A stretch of DNA of 64,000 nucleotides from GWB1-38-13 sp964488535 (GTDB lineage Bacteria > Patescibacteriota > Microgenomatia > UBA8517): contig CAZAUT010000002.1 in NCBI GenBank assembly GCA_964488535.1, positions 1 to 64,000 on the forward strand, read 5' to 3'. Shown here in pieces: positions 36,554-44,818 of the stretch; within the stretch, counting starts at the first letter, position 1; every line of letters starts with the position of its first letter. Below the pieces are notes generated by a model that was not told where the DNA came from, ran no database searches, and saw only the letters and a program-made list of their open reading frames with translations. The translations under genes were made by a program, and so were the position numbers.

Positions 36554-36754
36554 ATGAGTACCAAAATATACAAAATTGCCGGTCTGAATTGTCCGAGCTG
36601 TGCGGTGCTTATAGAATCCGAGCTTGAAGATGCCGGGATAAAAGCAAAAGTATCATATGCTGCAGAAACATTGGAGGTGGAAGATATCAACAAAAAATCA
36701 TCCCTTAAACTTAAAAAAAAGATAACGGAATTGGGCTATAATCTGATTGACTAA
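36554..36754 (+). CDS. Heavy-metal-associated (HMA) domain copper chaperone
   Basis: A 66-residue single HMA domain, similar to CopZ, with the metal-binding motif CPSC (residues 13-16) in LNCPSCAVLIESELEDAG. It should carry Cu+ to CopA or the TauE-cupredoxin protein. It lies 115 bp after the TauE-like gene on the same strand; the spacer is AT-rich repeat-like sequence, so co-transcription is likely but not certain. It ends 16 bp before the convergent serS end. Confidence 0.88.
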   Translation: MSTKIYKIAGLNCPSCAVLIESELEDAGIKAKVSYAAETLEVEDINKKSSLKLKKKITELGYNLID

Positions 36755-36770
36755 ACAAGAATTTAACCAA

Positions 36771-38048
36771 TTATCTAATTGTATCCTTTCCTATCCACTT
36801 GCGAAGTACTTCCGGAATTGTCACCGAACCGTCTTCGTTTTGGTAATTTTCCAAAATTGCAACAATTGTTCTGCCAACTGCAAAAGCGGTTGCGTCGTTC
36901 ATATGAACATATTCTGTTCCGCTGTCAGTTTTGACCTTTGTGTTTAAACGCCTTGATTGATAGTCCGTCATATAATCCGAGGTGTGAAGTTCACGAAACT
37001 TTCCTTGAGCAGGCAACCATGCATTTATATCAATTTGCCGGTAATCAGGTCCTCCCATATCACCAGTGCAAATGGATATCACCTGATATGGAATACCCAG
37101 ACTCTGCATCAAATATTCCTGAATCGCTATGATAAACTCCTGCTCTTTGGCACCATTTTCGGGAGTTGTAAATGATTCAATTTCCAATTTATCAAACTGG
37201 TGTACCCGGAAAATACCTCTCGTGTCTTTTCCATACGATCCCGCCTCACGCCTAAACGCCGTGGAGTATCCGACATAACGAATCGGCAAGTCCTTTTCAT
37301 TAAAAACCTTATTCATATGAAGGGGTCCAAGAGTATGTTCGGCACTACCGACTAAAAGAATGTCGTCCTTCTCAAAAAAATATCGTTCGTCTATTGGATT
37401 AAAACGCCCCATCTTCTTCATTACTTCCGATTTTATAAAGACAGGAGGAACAACCGGTATAAAAGTTTTTTTGGGAACGCCGATTTTATCTGCAACGTCG
37501 GCTATAACTGATTCGTTCGTAAGGGTCTCAAGTACAAATTGCACCAATGCAAATTGCATTAAGACCGCATCGCCCATTAGATATGCAAACCTCGTACCTG
37601 ATATTTGCGCTGCGCTGTTAACGTCAATAATTCCCAATTTCTCACCAAGTTCCAAATGGTCTTTGGGTTTGAATGTAAACTTTCGGGGTTCTCCCCAAGA
37701 TCTTGCAACGACATTTTCCGATNNNNNNNNNNCGTCTTTACCTTTTGGCACGTCCTCGGCAGGAATATTCGGAATTATATCTAATAAAGAATTTAATTCT
37801 CCGTCGATTTCACTAAGCTTTGGTTCGGAAACCAATAACTCATGTTTAATTTTTTTACCTTCTTCAATGTTTTTATTCTTAGCTGCATCGTTTCTTCTTG
37901 CTCGAAGTTGTTCAACTTCCGTTTGTAGTTTTCTTTTTTCTTCATCCAGAGCAAGTACTTTATCGACCAAAGAGGCATCGAAATTTTTTGAGGAAACTCC
38001 TTTTTTTACCAGATCAACATTTTCGCGGATGAATTTTAGATCAAGCAT
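36771..38048 (-). CDS. serS: Seryl-tRNA synthetase (with assembly gap)
   Basis: Class II synthetase of about 425 residues charging tRNA-Ser. The N-terminal coiled-coil arm spans about 25-105. Motif 2 is in FRREAGSYGKDTRGIFRVHQFDK, and motif 3 in AFAVGRTIVAILENYQ. Ten Ns at 37723-37732 interrupt the codons just after VPKGKD; the frame continues on both sides, and the usual E(D)NV(V) follows, so only two to four residues are missing. It is the last gene on its strand before the HMA chaperone, tail to tail. Confidence 0.93.
   Translation of the reverse strand: MLDLKFIRENVDLVKKGVSSKNFDASLVDKVLALDEEKRKLQTEVEQLRARRNDAAKNKNIEEGKKIKHELLVSEPKLSEIDGELNSLLDIIPNIPAEDVPKGKDXXXXSENVVARSWGEPRKFTFKPKDHLELGEKLGIIDVNSAAQISGTRFAYLMGDAVLMQFALVQFVLETLTNESVIADVADKIGVPKKTFIPVVPPVFIKSEVMKKMGRFNPIDERYFFEKDDILLVGSAEHTLGPLHMNKVFNEKDLPIRYVGYSTAFRREAGSYGKDTRGIFRVHQFDKLEIESFTTPENGAKEQEFIIAIQEYLMQSLGIPYQVISICTGDMGGPDYRQIDINAWLPAQGKFRELHTSDYMTDYQSRRLNTKVKTDSGTEYVHMNDATAFAVGRTIVAILENYQNEDGSVTIPEVLRKWIGKDTIR
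37723..37732. other. 10-base assembly gap
   Basis: Run of N inside serS. The reading frame is kept across it. Confidence 0.99.
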
Positions 38049-38127
38049 AATAAGTTAATAGTTACTTTGTTAATTGGATTGTTGAAAAACTAGCTAAGTA
38101 TAACAAATGAAGATTCGAAACACTATA

Positions 38128-38415
38128 TTATTTAAGTACTGGATCCTTAACTACTTTACCAAAATATGCAATATCGCCGTCAAACCTGCGAGCTGCAAGT
38201 ATTGTGGGAAGTCTTTCTTGTGCCTCACTTCTATCAAGCGATAACAATGCCTCTGAACTGACCCTTTTAACTAAACCTTTGGGGAGTCTGTATGCCATTC
38301 TCAGCTTCAGTCTCCCTAAAGGTGTCTCTTGCCATTTTACTGGGTACGCAAAGACATCAACACGATAAAAATCACCAGTTCGAACGTGTTGAGCAATAGA
38401 TGATTCAATAGTCAT
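38128..38415 (-). CDS. Hypothetical protein, 95 aa
   Basis: Small basic soluble protein, not recognised. It has a beta-rich centre (FYRVDVFAYPVKWQ, GRLKLRMAYRLPKG) and a helical C-terminal part with AQERLPTILAARRFDGDIAYFG. It lies between the HD-domain gene (12 bp upstream, same strand) and serS. Confidence 0.55.
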   Translation of the reverse strand: MTIESSIAQHVRTGDFYRVDVFAYPVKWQETPLGRLKLRMAYRLPKGLVKRVSSEALLSLDRSEAQERLPTILAARRFDGDIAYFGKVVKDPVLK

Positions 38416-38427
38416 ATTAGTATTATA

Positions 38428-39027
38428 CTATAATCCAAATTCTGAAGCTATTTTTTGCATCGCGGAAAGCGCTATCTGAATAAACTCCTCCAGCTTCACT
38501 CCCAATTTTTCCTCGCACATTGCGATATCGTCTCTTCTTGTTCCACTGGCAAATGAAGGTTGATTAAATTTCTTCATAACAGACGAAAGTTCCACACTGG
38601 CAAGCTTTTTATCCGGTCTCACTAGTGCACAAGCAACGATAAGTCCTGTTAGCGAATCCGCACAAAATATACTCCAATCCATCAGTGTCTTTGGTTCACT
38701 TTTGGTATTTTCCCAATTATGCGCTTCCATTGCATATGCCACATTTTCCGGTACTTCGTAACCCTTCTCTCTTGCCCATTTTGTAATTTCAACACCCTGC
38801 TTTTCCATCGGAACTCCTTCGCAACAATCTCCATCATGCAAAAGTCCCGCCATTTTCCATTCCTCTCTATTCCCCTGTTTTTGTTCCTCCCATAATTCAT
38901 TATTCTTACCCCGTAATTCATCGTAAAGTCCCCCCATCACTGCCTCCAATGCAAGCATGTGCTTAACTATGTTTTCGTTTTTAACATGTTCACGGATTAA
39001 ATTTAGTGCTTCGTCTCTTGTAATCAT
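38428..39027 (-). CDS. HD-domain hydrolase
   Basis: A 199-residue HD-superfamily protein. The first His may be in VKHMLALEAV, the HD doublet is in AGLLHDGDC, a later His in YAMEAHNW, and the final Asp in FCADSLTGL, which is a plausible metal set for a phosphohydrolase. The segment between the first His and HD is unusually long and Glu/Gln/Asn-rich (NNELWEEQKQGNREEW), perhaps another repeat-derived insertion. A GTG start at 39039 is possible, but the ATG at 39027 has AAGGTG (39042-39037) 9 nt upstream; that site is provided by the palindromic repeat next door. Substrate unknown. Confidence 0.75.
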   Translation of the reverse strand: MITRDEALNLIREHVKNENIVKHMLALEAVMGGLYDELRGKNNELWEEQKQGNREEWKMAGLLHDGDCCEGVPMEKQGVEITKWAREKGYEVPENVAYAMEAHNWENTKSEPKTLMDWSIFCADSLTGLIVACALVRPDKKLASVELSSVMKKFNQPSFASGTRRDDIAMCEEKLGVKLEEFIQIALSAMQKIASEFGL

Positions 39028-39036
39028 ATTGTTAAT

Positions 39037-39072
39037 CACCTTGAAAGGTTGTTCCTTTCAAGGTGTATATAG
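39037..39072. repeat. CCTTGAAAGG...CCTTTCAAGG palindrome, copy at the HD gene
   Basis: Second copy of the palindrome found inside gdhA, again followed by TGTATATAG. Extended arms read CACCTTGAAAGG and CCTTTCAAGGTG. On the minus strand one arm doubles as the ribosome binding site of the HD-domain gene. Confidence 0.8.
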
Positions 39073-39115
39073 TATTTTAATTTTCCGGAACATTACACCG
39101 TGAAAGTAAATTACT

Positions 39116-40564
39116 TTACTTCTCCGGTCGCAGGGTCGGAAATAAAATTACCTCTTTTATTGCCCAAGTATTTGTAAAAAACATCACCAATCTATCAATT
39201 CCAATCCCAATTCCACCAAGTGGAGCCATACCGTATTCCATCGCTTCCAAAAAGTCCTCGTCTACCTGTTGCGCTTCTTCTTTGTCTTTTCTTGCCATCT
39301 TCACATCAGATTCGAAACGGCTCCTTTGTTCCATTGGATCGGTTAGCTCACTCCACCCATCACAAATTTCTTTACCGCCGATGTAGCCCTCAAACCTCTC
39401 AACCCAGCCGTTGTTCCGATGGTCTTTTGAAAGAGGACTAACGTCTTTCGGGTAGTCAATTATCCATATCGGACCGTCAAGCATGTCCGTGACTTTATGT
39501 TCGAAGATCGTGTAAATAAGTTGCCCCTTTGTTTCGCCCCCAAGGAGTTCTATTTTATTTTCTTTGCAATACGTAACCAATCCCTCTTCATTTTCTTTTT
39601 CCACATCAAGACCTAATTTATCTTTAACGATATCCGTCATTGTCACTCTTGGCCACTTGTCCGATATGTCGATAGTTTTTTCTCCTACTTTCATTTTTTG
39701 CTCTCCCAAGACTTTATCCGCCAAATGCTTGAAAAGACCTTCGGTTACATCCATCACTCTCTGATAATCGGCATGGCTCTCGTAATACTCAACCATTGTA
39801 AATTCCGGAGAATGTGTCTGGTCTATTCCTTCATTTCTGAAGTCCTTACAAATTTCATAGACTCTTTTGTAACCACCAACAATAAGTCGCTTTAAATAAA
39901 GCTCATCGGCAATGCGAAGATAAAAATCGTGGTCTAAAGAATTGTGGTGGGTCTTAAATGGTTTTGCATTTGCTCCGCCGTACAGAGGTTGAAGAGTGGA
40001 TGTTTCCACCTCCCAGAACCCCAACCCATCCAGGTAGTTACGTAGTTCTCTCACTAACTTCGAACGAATATTAAAACGCTTTCGCACATCATCGTTAAAA
40101 ATCAAATCCAAATATCGCTTGCGATACCTCTCCTCAATGTCTTTGACTCCAAACCACGTAGAGGGAAGAGGGCGGATGGATTTTGTTAAGATCTGAAAGT
40201 CGGTTACGTCAATACTTATCTCTCCGGATTTGGTCTTTGTAACAATTCCTTTGGCAAATAAAATATCACCAACATCAAATAGGTCAAGAATTTTGTAACT
40301 GTCCTTAAGGATATTCTTCTGGAACCAAAGCTGGATCTTTCCTGTTTCGTCTTTAAGGTCAAAAAAGGAAACATTTCCGTGTCCACGGATGGACATTATG
40401 CGTCCGGCAACGGATACTTCCTTGCCGTCTTTATCCCTGGCAATACCAATGTCGATTACTTCCTCTTTTGGTTTGGAAGGATAGGGGTTAATTCCCAACT
40501 CACGCAACTTATTAACCTTCTCAAGCCGGATTTTTCTGATTTCTTCAAGTTTTTGGTCAGCCAT
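39116..40564 (-). CDS. lysS: Lysyl-tRNA synthetase (class II)
   Basis: A 482-residue class IIb synthetase. The N-terminal OB-fold anticodon domain (about 50-160, VAGRIMSIRGHGNVSFFDLKD) is followed by the catalytic domain with motif 2 in FRNEGIDQTHSPEFTMVEYYE and motif 3 in GGIGIGIDRLVMFFTN. Length is normal. The gene stands alone between spacers that hold repeat elements. Confidence 0.97.
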   Translation of the reverse strand: MADQKLEEIRKIRLEKVNKLRELGINPYPSKPKEEVIDIGIARDKDGKEVSVAGRIMSIRGHGNVSFFDLKDETGKIQLWFQKNILKDSYKILDLFDVGDILFAKGIVTKTKSGEISIDVTDFQILTKSIRPLPSTWFGVKDIEERYRKRYLDLIFNDDVRKRFNIRSKLVRELRNYLDGLGFWEVETSTLQPLYGGANAKPFKTHHNSLDHDFYLRIADELYLKRLIVGGYKRVYEICKDFRNEGIDQTHSPEFTMVEYYESHADYQRVMDVTEGLFKHLADKVLGEQKMKVGEKTIDISDKWPRVTMTDIVKDKLGLDVEKENEEGLVTYCKENKIELLGGETKGQLIYTIFEHKVTDMLDGPIWIIDYPKDVSPLSKDHRNNGWVERFEGYIGGKEICDGWSELTDPMEQRSRFESDVKMARKDKEEAQQVDEDFLEAMEYGMAPLGGIGIGIDRLVMFFTNTWAIKEVILFPTLRPEK

Positions 40565-40596
40565 TGAGGATAGTATATCGCAAAAAACAGTTAATT

Positions 40597-40694
40597 GTCA
40601 TTCCGATCCAACCTGCCTGTCGCGGGCACTGTCGGGAATCTATATAAATAATGTAGTTTTGAGTATATAGATTCCGTATCAAGTACGGAATGAC
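40597..40694. repeat. MITE-like element with GTCATTCCG inverted ends
   Basis: A 98-bp spacer element bounded by GTCATTCCG and CGGAATGAC, with an inner inverted pair AATCTATATA and TATATAGATT. It belongs with the gdhA-embedded element at 5688-5758. A second, less regular fragment ending TTCGAAATGAC lies at about 40716-40760. Confidence 0.75.
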
Positions 40695-40772
40695 AAGGTC
40701 AATTTTTTGTTAAAGATTCCGAAACCACGGTATGCGTGGCTGATGCAAGTTCGAAATGACATGAAGATTAAA

Positions 40773-41237
40773 TTACTCTATCGACACAATTTCGTAATAG
40801 AGTTTTCCTGCCGGAGCCGTAACTTCAACTCTGTCTCCCTTTTTCTTACCCATAAGAGCCTGTCCAAGAGGAGAAGTGTGTGAAATCTTCTTGGCTACGG
40901 GATCTGCTTCCCATTCACCAACTATCTCAAATATGCTTTCGCTTCCATTGATTTGCACTTTAACCTTTGTTCCAACATCAACCTGGCCGTTTGAAGGGAT
41001 TCTATCCTTCATAACCGTGGCATTTTTTATGACATCTTTCAATTCTTCTATTCTTCCGTCCAAAAACTCCAGTTCGTCCTTGGCGTTTTGATAATCGCTA
41101 TTTTCGGAAAGATCGCCTTCACCTCTTGCGTTTGCCAGTCTGTCGACAAGACTCGGACGTTTGTTCTCCAACAGATCCTCAAGCTCTGTTTTAAGAGAGT
41201 CAAAACCCTGTTTTGTCAACTGTAATTGTTTATCCAT
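40773..41237 (-). CDS. greA: Transcription elongation factor GreA
   Basis: A 154-residue GreA: N-terminal coiled coil with the acidic tip (GEGDLSENSDYQNAKDEL) that reaches into the RNA polymerase secondary channel to trigger cleavage of backtracked RNA, and a C-terminal FKBP-like domain with ISHTSPLGQALMGKKKGDRVEV. Complete and typical in length. Confidence 0.96.
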   Translation of the reverse strand: MDKQLQLTKQGFDSLKTELEDLLENKRPSLVDRLANARGEGDLSENSDYQNAKDELEFLDGRIEELKDVIKNATVMKDRIPSNGQVDVGTKVKVQINGSESIFEIVGEWEADPVAKKISHTSPLGQALMGKKKGDRVEVTAPAGKLYYEIVSIE

Positions 41238-41608
41238 ATTGTCAGAATCCTCAAAAAAAACTCCCCGTCAGGGAAGATGTATAAAAAGCCTATTGTTGTT
41301 TTTTCTGTTTACAAACATTAATAATACTACTATCCAAAATACTCTTTGCAAGGGCCATTTTCGGGCGGAAGAGATATGGGTAGGACGGTATTTTATGTTC
41401 AGATACGACCTTTGTCAAGTACTTTACAATTTACTTTAAAACCGGCAGTATTTTTCATATATAATTACAAAGTTGTATACAAAGTTGTATTAAAAAGAAT
41501 GTAAAATTCATTTTGTATATAATTATGAACAATCCATAACCTTACGGCTTTGGGTTTTATTGAGTTTTCAGATACAAACCAAATATTAATTGACTTTGTA
41601 GAATTTAT
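41238..41608. other. Promoter-rich spacer with 12-bp tandem direct repeat
   Basis: Divergent upstream region of greA and the LCP gene. ACAAAGTTGTAT occurs twice in direct tandem (41467-41478 and 41479-41490). The repeat is in turn part of a dyad around GTATAC, a layout expected for a regulator site. Several AT-rich -10-like words (TATAAT at about 41517) follow. No gene seen. Confidence 0.5.
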
Positions 41609-42709
41609 ATGAACAAAAGAGTAAAAATTTTGACGAAAATATTGCTTTTTTTGGGTCTTTTTATAATTTCCGCTTCGGGAGCATATATCATAAAAACCTA
41701 TTCAAGAGTTGTCGTTAAGGAAATTAAAAATCCGTCTACCACTCCTGCTCCTACACCCACTCCCGATCCGTTAAGGATCAGAAACATACTCCTTTTGGGT
41801 TATGCCGGCGGAAACCATGACGGAACATATCTGACGGATACTATTATCGTTGCAAGAATTTACCCAAAAGAAAATAAAATTAAATTGATTTCAATTCCGC
41901 GAGACTTGTGGATAAAAATTCCGGTGACAAAAGAAAATACTCAATATTTTAAGCTAAATCATGCATTTGCTGTCGGTCTTGATGACAAAAAGTACCCAGA
42001 TAAAAATGATTCCTATAGGGGAATTTACGGTGCGGGTTTGCTTGCAAGAGAAAGTGTAGCACAGGTGATAGGGATTATGCCGGAAAATTTTATAGCTATA
42101 GACTTTAACGGTTTTCAAAAAATCGTTGACAGTCTGGGAGGAATCGAGATTTATATACCATACTCTTTTGAAGACAAGTACTACCCCATAAAAGGACTTG
42201 AAGACGACTTATGCGGGAAAAGTGAAGAAGAGATGGATGCTCTGCACGCAACAATGTCAGGACAGCTTTTGGAAAAGGAATTTACCTGCCGTTTCGAAAC
42301 ACTGAAATTTCAAAAAGGAAAGGCCGTCATGGACGGTACAACGGCTTTAAAATTCGTTCGTTCGAGACATTCCGACATAAATGGTAGCGATTTCGGCAGG
42401 GCTCTTAGGCAGCAGGCATTTTTAATTGCAATAAAAAACGAGCTTCTCGATATCGGGTCAGTTGGTAAATTTATTGCATCCATAAACACTCTTTCAAAAA
42501 ATGTAACGACTGATATTGACTTATCAACCGCATTTGAAATCTATAAGGAGCAGGAAAACCTCACCGATTTTGATATCGAAACAATTTCACTAACCACCGA
42601 CAACGTTCTCGTTGAAGGATTCAGTACAGACCGCCAATATATTTTGACTTCCAAAGAAGGCGAAGGAAATTGGGAAAGCGTTCATACATTTATTCAGGAA
42701 AATATATAG
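41609..42709 (+). CDS. LCP family protein (LytR-CpsA-Psr)
   Basis: A 366-residue membrane-anchored phosphotransferase of the LCP family that moves polyprenyl-linked glycopolymers to peptidoglycan. TM helix at about 10-29, a Thr/Pro linker (STTPAPTPTPDP), then the LCP domain: LTDTIIVARI, SIPRDLWIKIP with the Arg that binds pyrophosphate, FNGFQKIVDSLGGIEIY, and FVRSRHSDINGSDFGRALRQQ with the conserved Arg and Asp. A Cys pair in the middle may form a disulphide. Confidence 0.93.
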   Translation: MNKRVKILTKILLFLGLFIISASGAYIIKTYSRVVVKEIKNPSTTPAPTPTPDPLRIRNILLLGYAGGNHDGTYLTDTIIVARIYPKENKIKLISIPRDLWIKIPVTKENTQYFKLNHAFAVGLDDKKYPDKNDSYRGIYGAGLLARESVAQVIGIMPENFIAIDFNGFQKIVDSLGGIEIYIPYSFEDKYYPIKGLEDDLCGKSEEEMDALHATMSGQLLEKEFTCRFETLKFQKGKAVMDGTTALKFVRSRHSDINGSDFGRALRQQAFLIAIKNELLDIGSVGKFIASINTLSKNVTTDIDLSTAFEIYKEQENLTDFDIETISLTTDNVLVEGFSTDRQYILTSKEGEGNWESVHTFIQENI

Positions 42710-42809
42710 TATCCTTTGTTTCGGGATGTATTTGTACTTTCGATAAAGTATTAAGCCCAAGCCCACCGGAGTGATAAGATTTGTTTAAATACAACCGAAA
42801 CCGATGTAG

Positions 42810-42824
42810 TATAATTAAGTTGTA
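42810..42824 (+). promoter_or_regulatory. -10 element of tspO, leaderless start
   Basis: TATAAT at 42810-42815 ends 8 nt before the ATG at 42824, so transcription should begin at or next to the start codon. No Shine-Dalgarno is present and no good -35 is visible. Confidence 0.55.
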
Positions 42825-43303
42825 TGCAACCAAAAATTAAAAGTGTACTGCTATTAATAACATGCATTCTTCTTCCTCAAATTGCCGGTTTTATCGGTTC
42901 GGCTTTCACAATAAACTCAATTCCTACATGGTATAAAGGATTGGAAAAGCCCTTTTTCAGTCCGCCAAATTGGATTTTTGCTCCGGTCTGGACCACGCTA
43001 TACCTTCTGATGGGAATTTCCCTTTTTATGATCATAAGAAAACAAAAAGAGATCTTTTCAAAACCCGTTAAGATATTTCTCATTCACCTTGCCGTAAATT
43101 CGTTCTGGAGCATCGCCTTTTTTGGAATGAAAAATCCCGGATTTGCATACATTATTATCGTCATTTTATGGTACATGATCCTGTATTTGATCAGATCATT
43201 CTCAAAAATTGAAAGAAGGGCTTCAATTCTGCTTTATCCTTACCTTGCTTGGGTAACTTTCGCGTCGTTTCTTAATTTGTCCGTCTGGCTATTAAACCGC
43301 TAA
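42824..43303 (+). CDS. tspO: TspO/MBR family protein
   Basis: A 159-residue five-helix membrane protein of the tryptophan-rich sensory protein family, which binds tetrapyrroles and lipids. Landmarks are WYKGLEKPFFSPPNWIFAPVWTTLYLLMGIS and NSFWSIAFFGMKNP, the Trp-rich pattern of the family. It is followed directly by the DUF1295 gene with overlapping TAATG, so the two are translationally coupled. Confidence 0.92.
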   Translation: MQPKIKSVLLLITCILLPQIAGFIGSAFTINSIPTWYKGLEKPFFSPPNWIFAPVWTTLYLLMGISLFMIIRKQKEIFSKPVKIFLIHLAVNSFWSIAFFGMKNPGFAYIIIVILWYMILYLIRSFSKIERRASILLYPYLAWVTFASFLNLSVWLLNR

Positions 43304-44079
43304 TGGAAATCATATTTACCTCATTTATAATAAGTATTGTAATTCAGGCATTTTTCTTTGCGATCGCAGCAACATTTAAAACCGATAAAGTGACCGATCT
43401 TTCATACGGATTGGGGTTTATTCTTCTTATGGTCTATATTTTGTTTTCCAACAGTTCGGTTGGTGTAGTTCAATCAAGTGTCGCTCTTCTTATAATTGCA
43501 TGGGGAATCCGGCTGATCACATATCTTTTCCGAAGAATTTTGGTGACCGGGAAGGATAAAAGGTTCGACGGCATAAGGGAGAATTTTTGGAAGTTTTTTC
43601 AATTCTGGTTTATACAGGCAATTGCCGTTTGGGTGATAAGTATTCCCGCAATAATCACCGTAAGTAAACCCTCACCACTTAACATATCCGTTTTTTATTT
43701 TATTGGGATTTTTGTTTGGTTAACGGGTATTACAATAGAAAGTATCGCCGACTCCCAAAAATTCATTTTTAAATCCGACCCCAATAATAAAGATAAATGG
43801 ATCGAGTCTGGAATTTGGAAGTATTCAAGACACCCAAACTACTTCGGGGAAATAATTTGCTGGTGGGGAATTTATATCATCACCCTGCCCCATTTGGAAA
43901 AATTAGAACATTTGGCAATAGCTGGACCCTTATTCATCACTTCTCTTCTTCTTTTCGTCAGCGGGATCCCGCCCTTGGAAAAAAAATATAACGAACGTTA
44001 TAAAAACAATCCCAAATATCAGGATTATAAAAAACGCACGAGTATTCTTGTTCCCTTACCAAATAAAGAGATCTTTTAA
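43303..44079 (+). CDS. DUF1295 family membrane protein (steroid 5-alpha-reductase/ICMT-like)
   Basis: A 258-residue protein with six to seven helices. The C-terminal SRHPNYFGEIICWWGIYI is the NADPH/SAM-site motif of the steroid-reductase and isoprenylcysteine-methyltransferase-like superfamily, and DUF1295 is the best fit (FDGIRENFWKFFQFWFIQA). Its start overlaps the tspO stop by 1 bp. It abuts mscL tail to tail with no spacer. Substrate unknown, presumably a membrane lipid. Confidence 0.88.
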   Translation: MEIIFTSFIISIVIQAFFFAIAATFKTDKVTDLSYGLGFILLMVYILFSNSSVGVVQSSVALLIIAWGIRLITYLFRRILVTGKDKRFDGIRENFWKFFQFWFIQAIAVWVISIPAIITVSKPSPLNISVFYFIGIFVWLTGITIESIADSQKFIFKSDPNNKDKWIESGIWKYSRHPNYFGEIICWWGIYIITLPHLEKLEHLAIAGPLFITSLLLFVSGIPPLEKKYNERYKNNPKYQDYKKRTSILVPLPNKEIF

Positions 44080-44379
44080 TTATTTCTTCTTGTCCAACCT
44101 ATCCAATTTCAATTTCTTAACTCCAAAATAAACAACAAGAGCAATAACCGCAAAATCAATCGCAACGGCAATAAAATTTCCGTACATAATACGTGCCTTT
44201 CCCACCTCTATTGCATAAGATGACAAATTGCCGGCAGGACCCAATATTATTCCCAGAATCGGATTGATAAGGTCTGTTACTAAAGACGAAACAACTTTCG
44301 AAACAGCACCTCCCAAGATAAAACCTACCGCAAGCCCAACCACCCCCTGCTCTCTGACAAATTCCATAAAGCCTTTCAT
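44080..44379 (-). CDS. mscL: Large-conductance mechanosensitive channel MscL
   Basis: A 99-residue MscL, the pressure-relief pore. TM1 contains VVGLAVGFILGGAVSKVVSSLVTDLINP with the pore-lining Gly/Ala pattern; TM2 is FIAVAIDFAVIALVVYFGVKKL. The periplasmic loop and the C-terminal helix are short, so it is smaller than the 136-residue E. coli protein. AAAGGAAG precedes the ATG by 9 nt, and just before that lies the stop of the excalibur pseudogene. Confidence 0.95.
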   Translation of the reverse strand: MKGFMEFVREQGVVGLAVGFILGGAVSKVVSSLVTDLINPILGIILGPAGNLSSYAIEVGKARIMYGNFIAVAIDFAVIALVVYFGVKKLKLDRLDKKK

Positions 44380-44395
44380 AATATATCACTTCCTT

Positions 44396-44621
44396 TCATT
44401 CCCTTGAGGGTAAAGCCTCACACACAACCCCATCCTTGTCCCCGTCAAGCCCATATGCATCGCTCTCTGCTCCCCCGCAATAATCAAACATGTTCTGAGC
44501 GTCTTACTTGATATTCAAAATTACCACAAATTTGAAGCTTCTTTTTTGCGTTTGCCATCAATAAGCTGTCTTCCTCTTGTCTTGTTTCAGTCTGATTCCC
44601 AATCTTTTTTTCCTCATCCAT
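44396..44621 (-). pseudogene. Frameshifted excalibur-domain (calcium-binding) small protein gene
   Basis: From the ATG at 44621 the frame reads MDEEKKIGNQTETRQ and on through KLQICGNFEYQ, then hits a stop. In the next frame the sequence continues DAQNMFDYCGG and then YGLDGDKDGVVCEALP, the excalibur signature DxDxDGxxCE, ending at TGA (44396-44398). A one-base shift near 44493-44500 would join both halves into a protein of about 74 residues. No signal peptide is seen in the first half. It may be a real decay event or a base-call error. Confidence 0.7.
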
Positions 44622-44818
44622 AACCAAATTATAAACCCCTATTACTCAAATCCACAACAAGTCATGTCTACTTGTAACCGCAAGGGTGATGATTTGTAAA
44701 AAATGCCAAATCGCATAAATATTTTGAATTACACCCAAATGAGCATTTTTGATGAAATTAGTCTTCAAAAGTAATTCAACCTTTGCTTTGCCACTTACTA
44801 TAAGATATAATATCTTAT
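44400..44818. other. Spacer upstream of the 159-aa gene
   Basis: Apart from the excalibur pseudogene, the part 44622-44805 is AT-rich and shows no gene. Confidence 0.5.
44783..44811 (+). promoter_or_regulatory. Promoter of the 159-aa gene, leaderless start
   Basis: TATAAT (44806-44811) sits 7 nt before the ATG at 44819, with a weak TTGCTT 17 bp upstream. The -10 is the centre of a palindrome, ATAAGATATAATATCTTAT (44800-44818), which ends at the start codon and could also be an operator. Confidence 0.5.
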
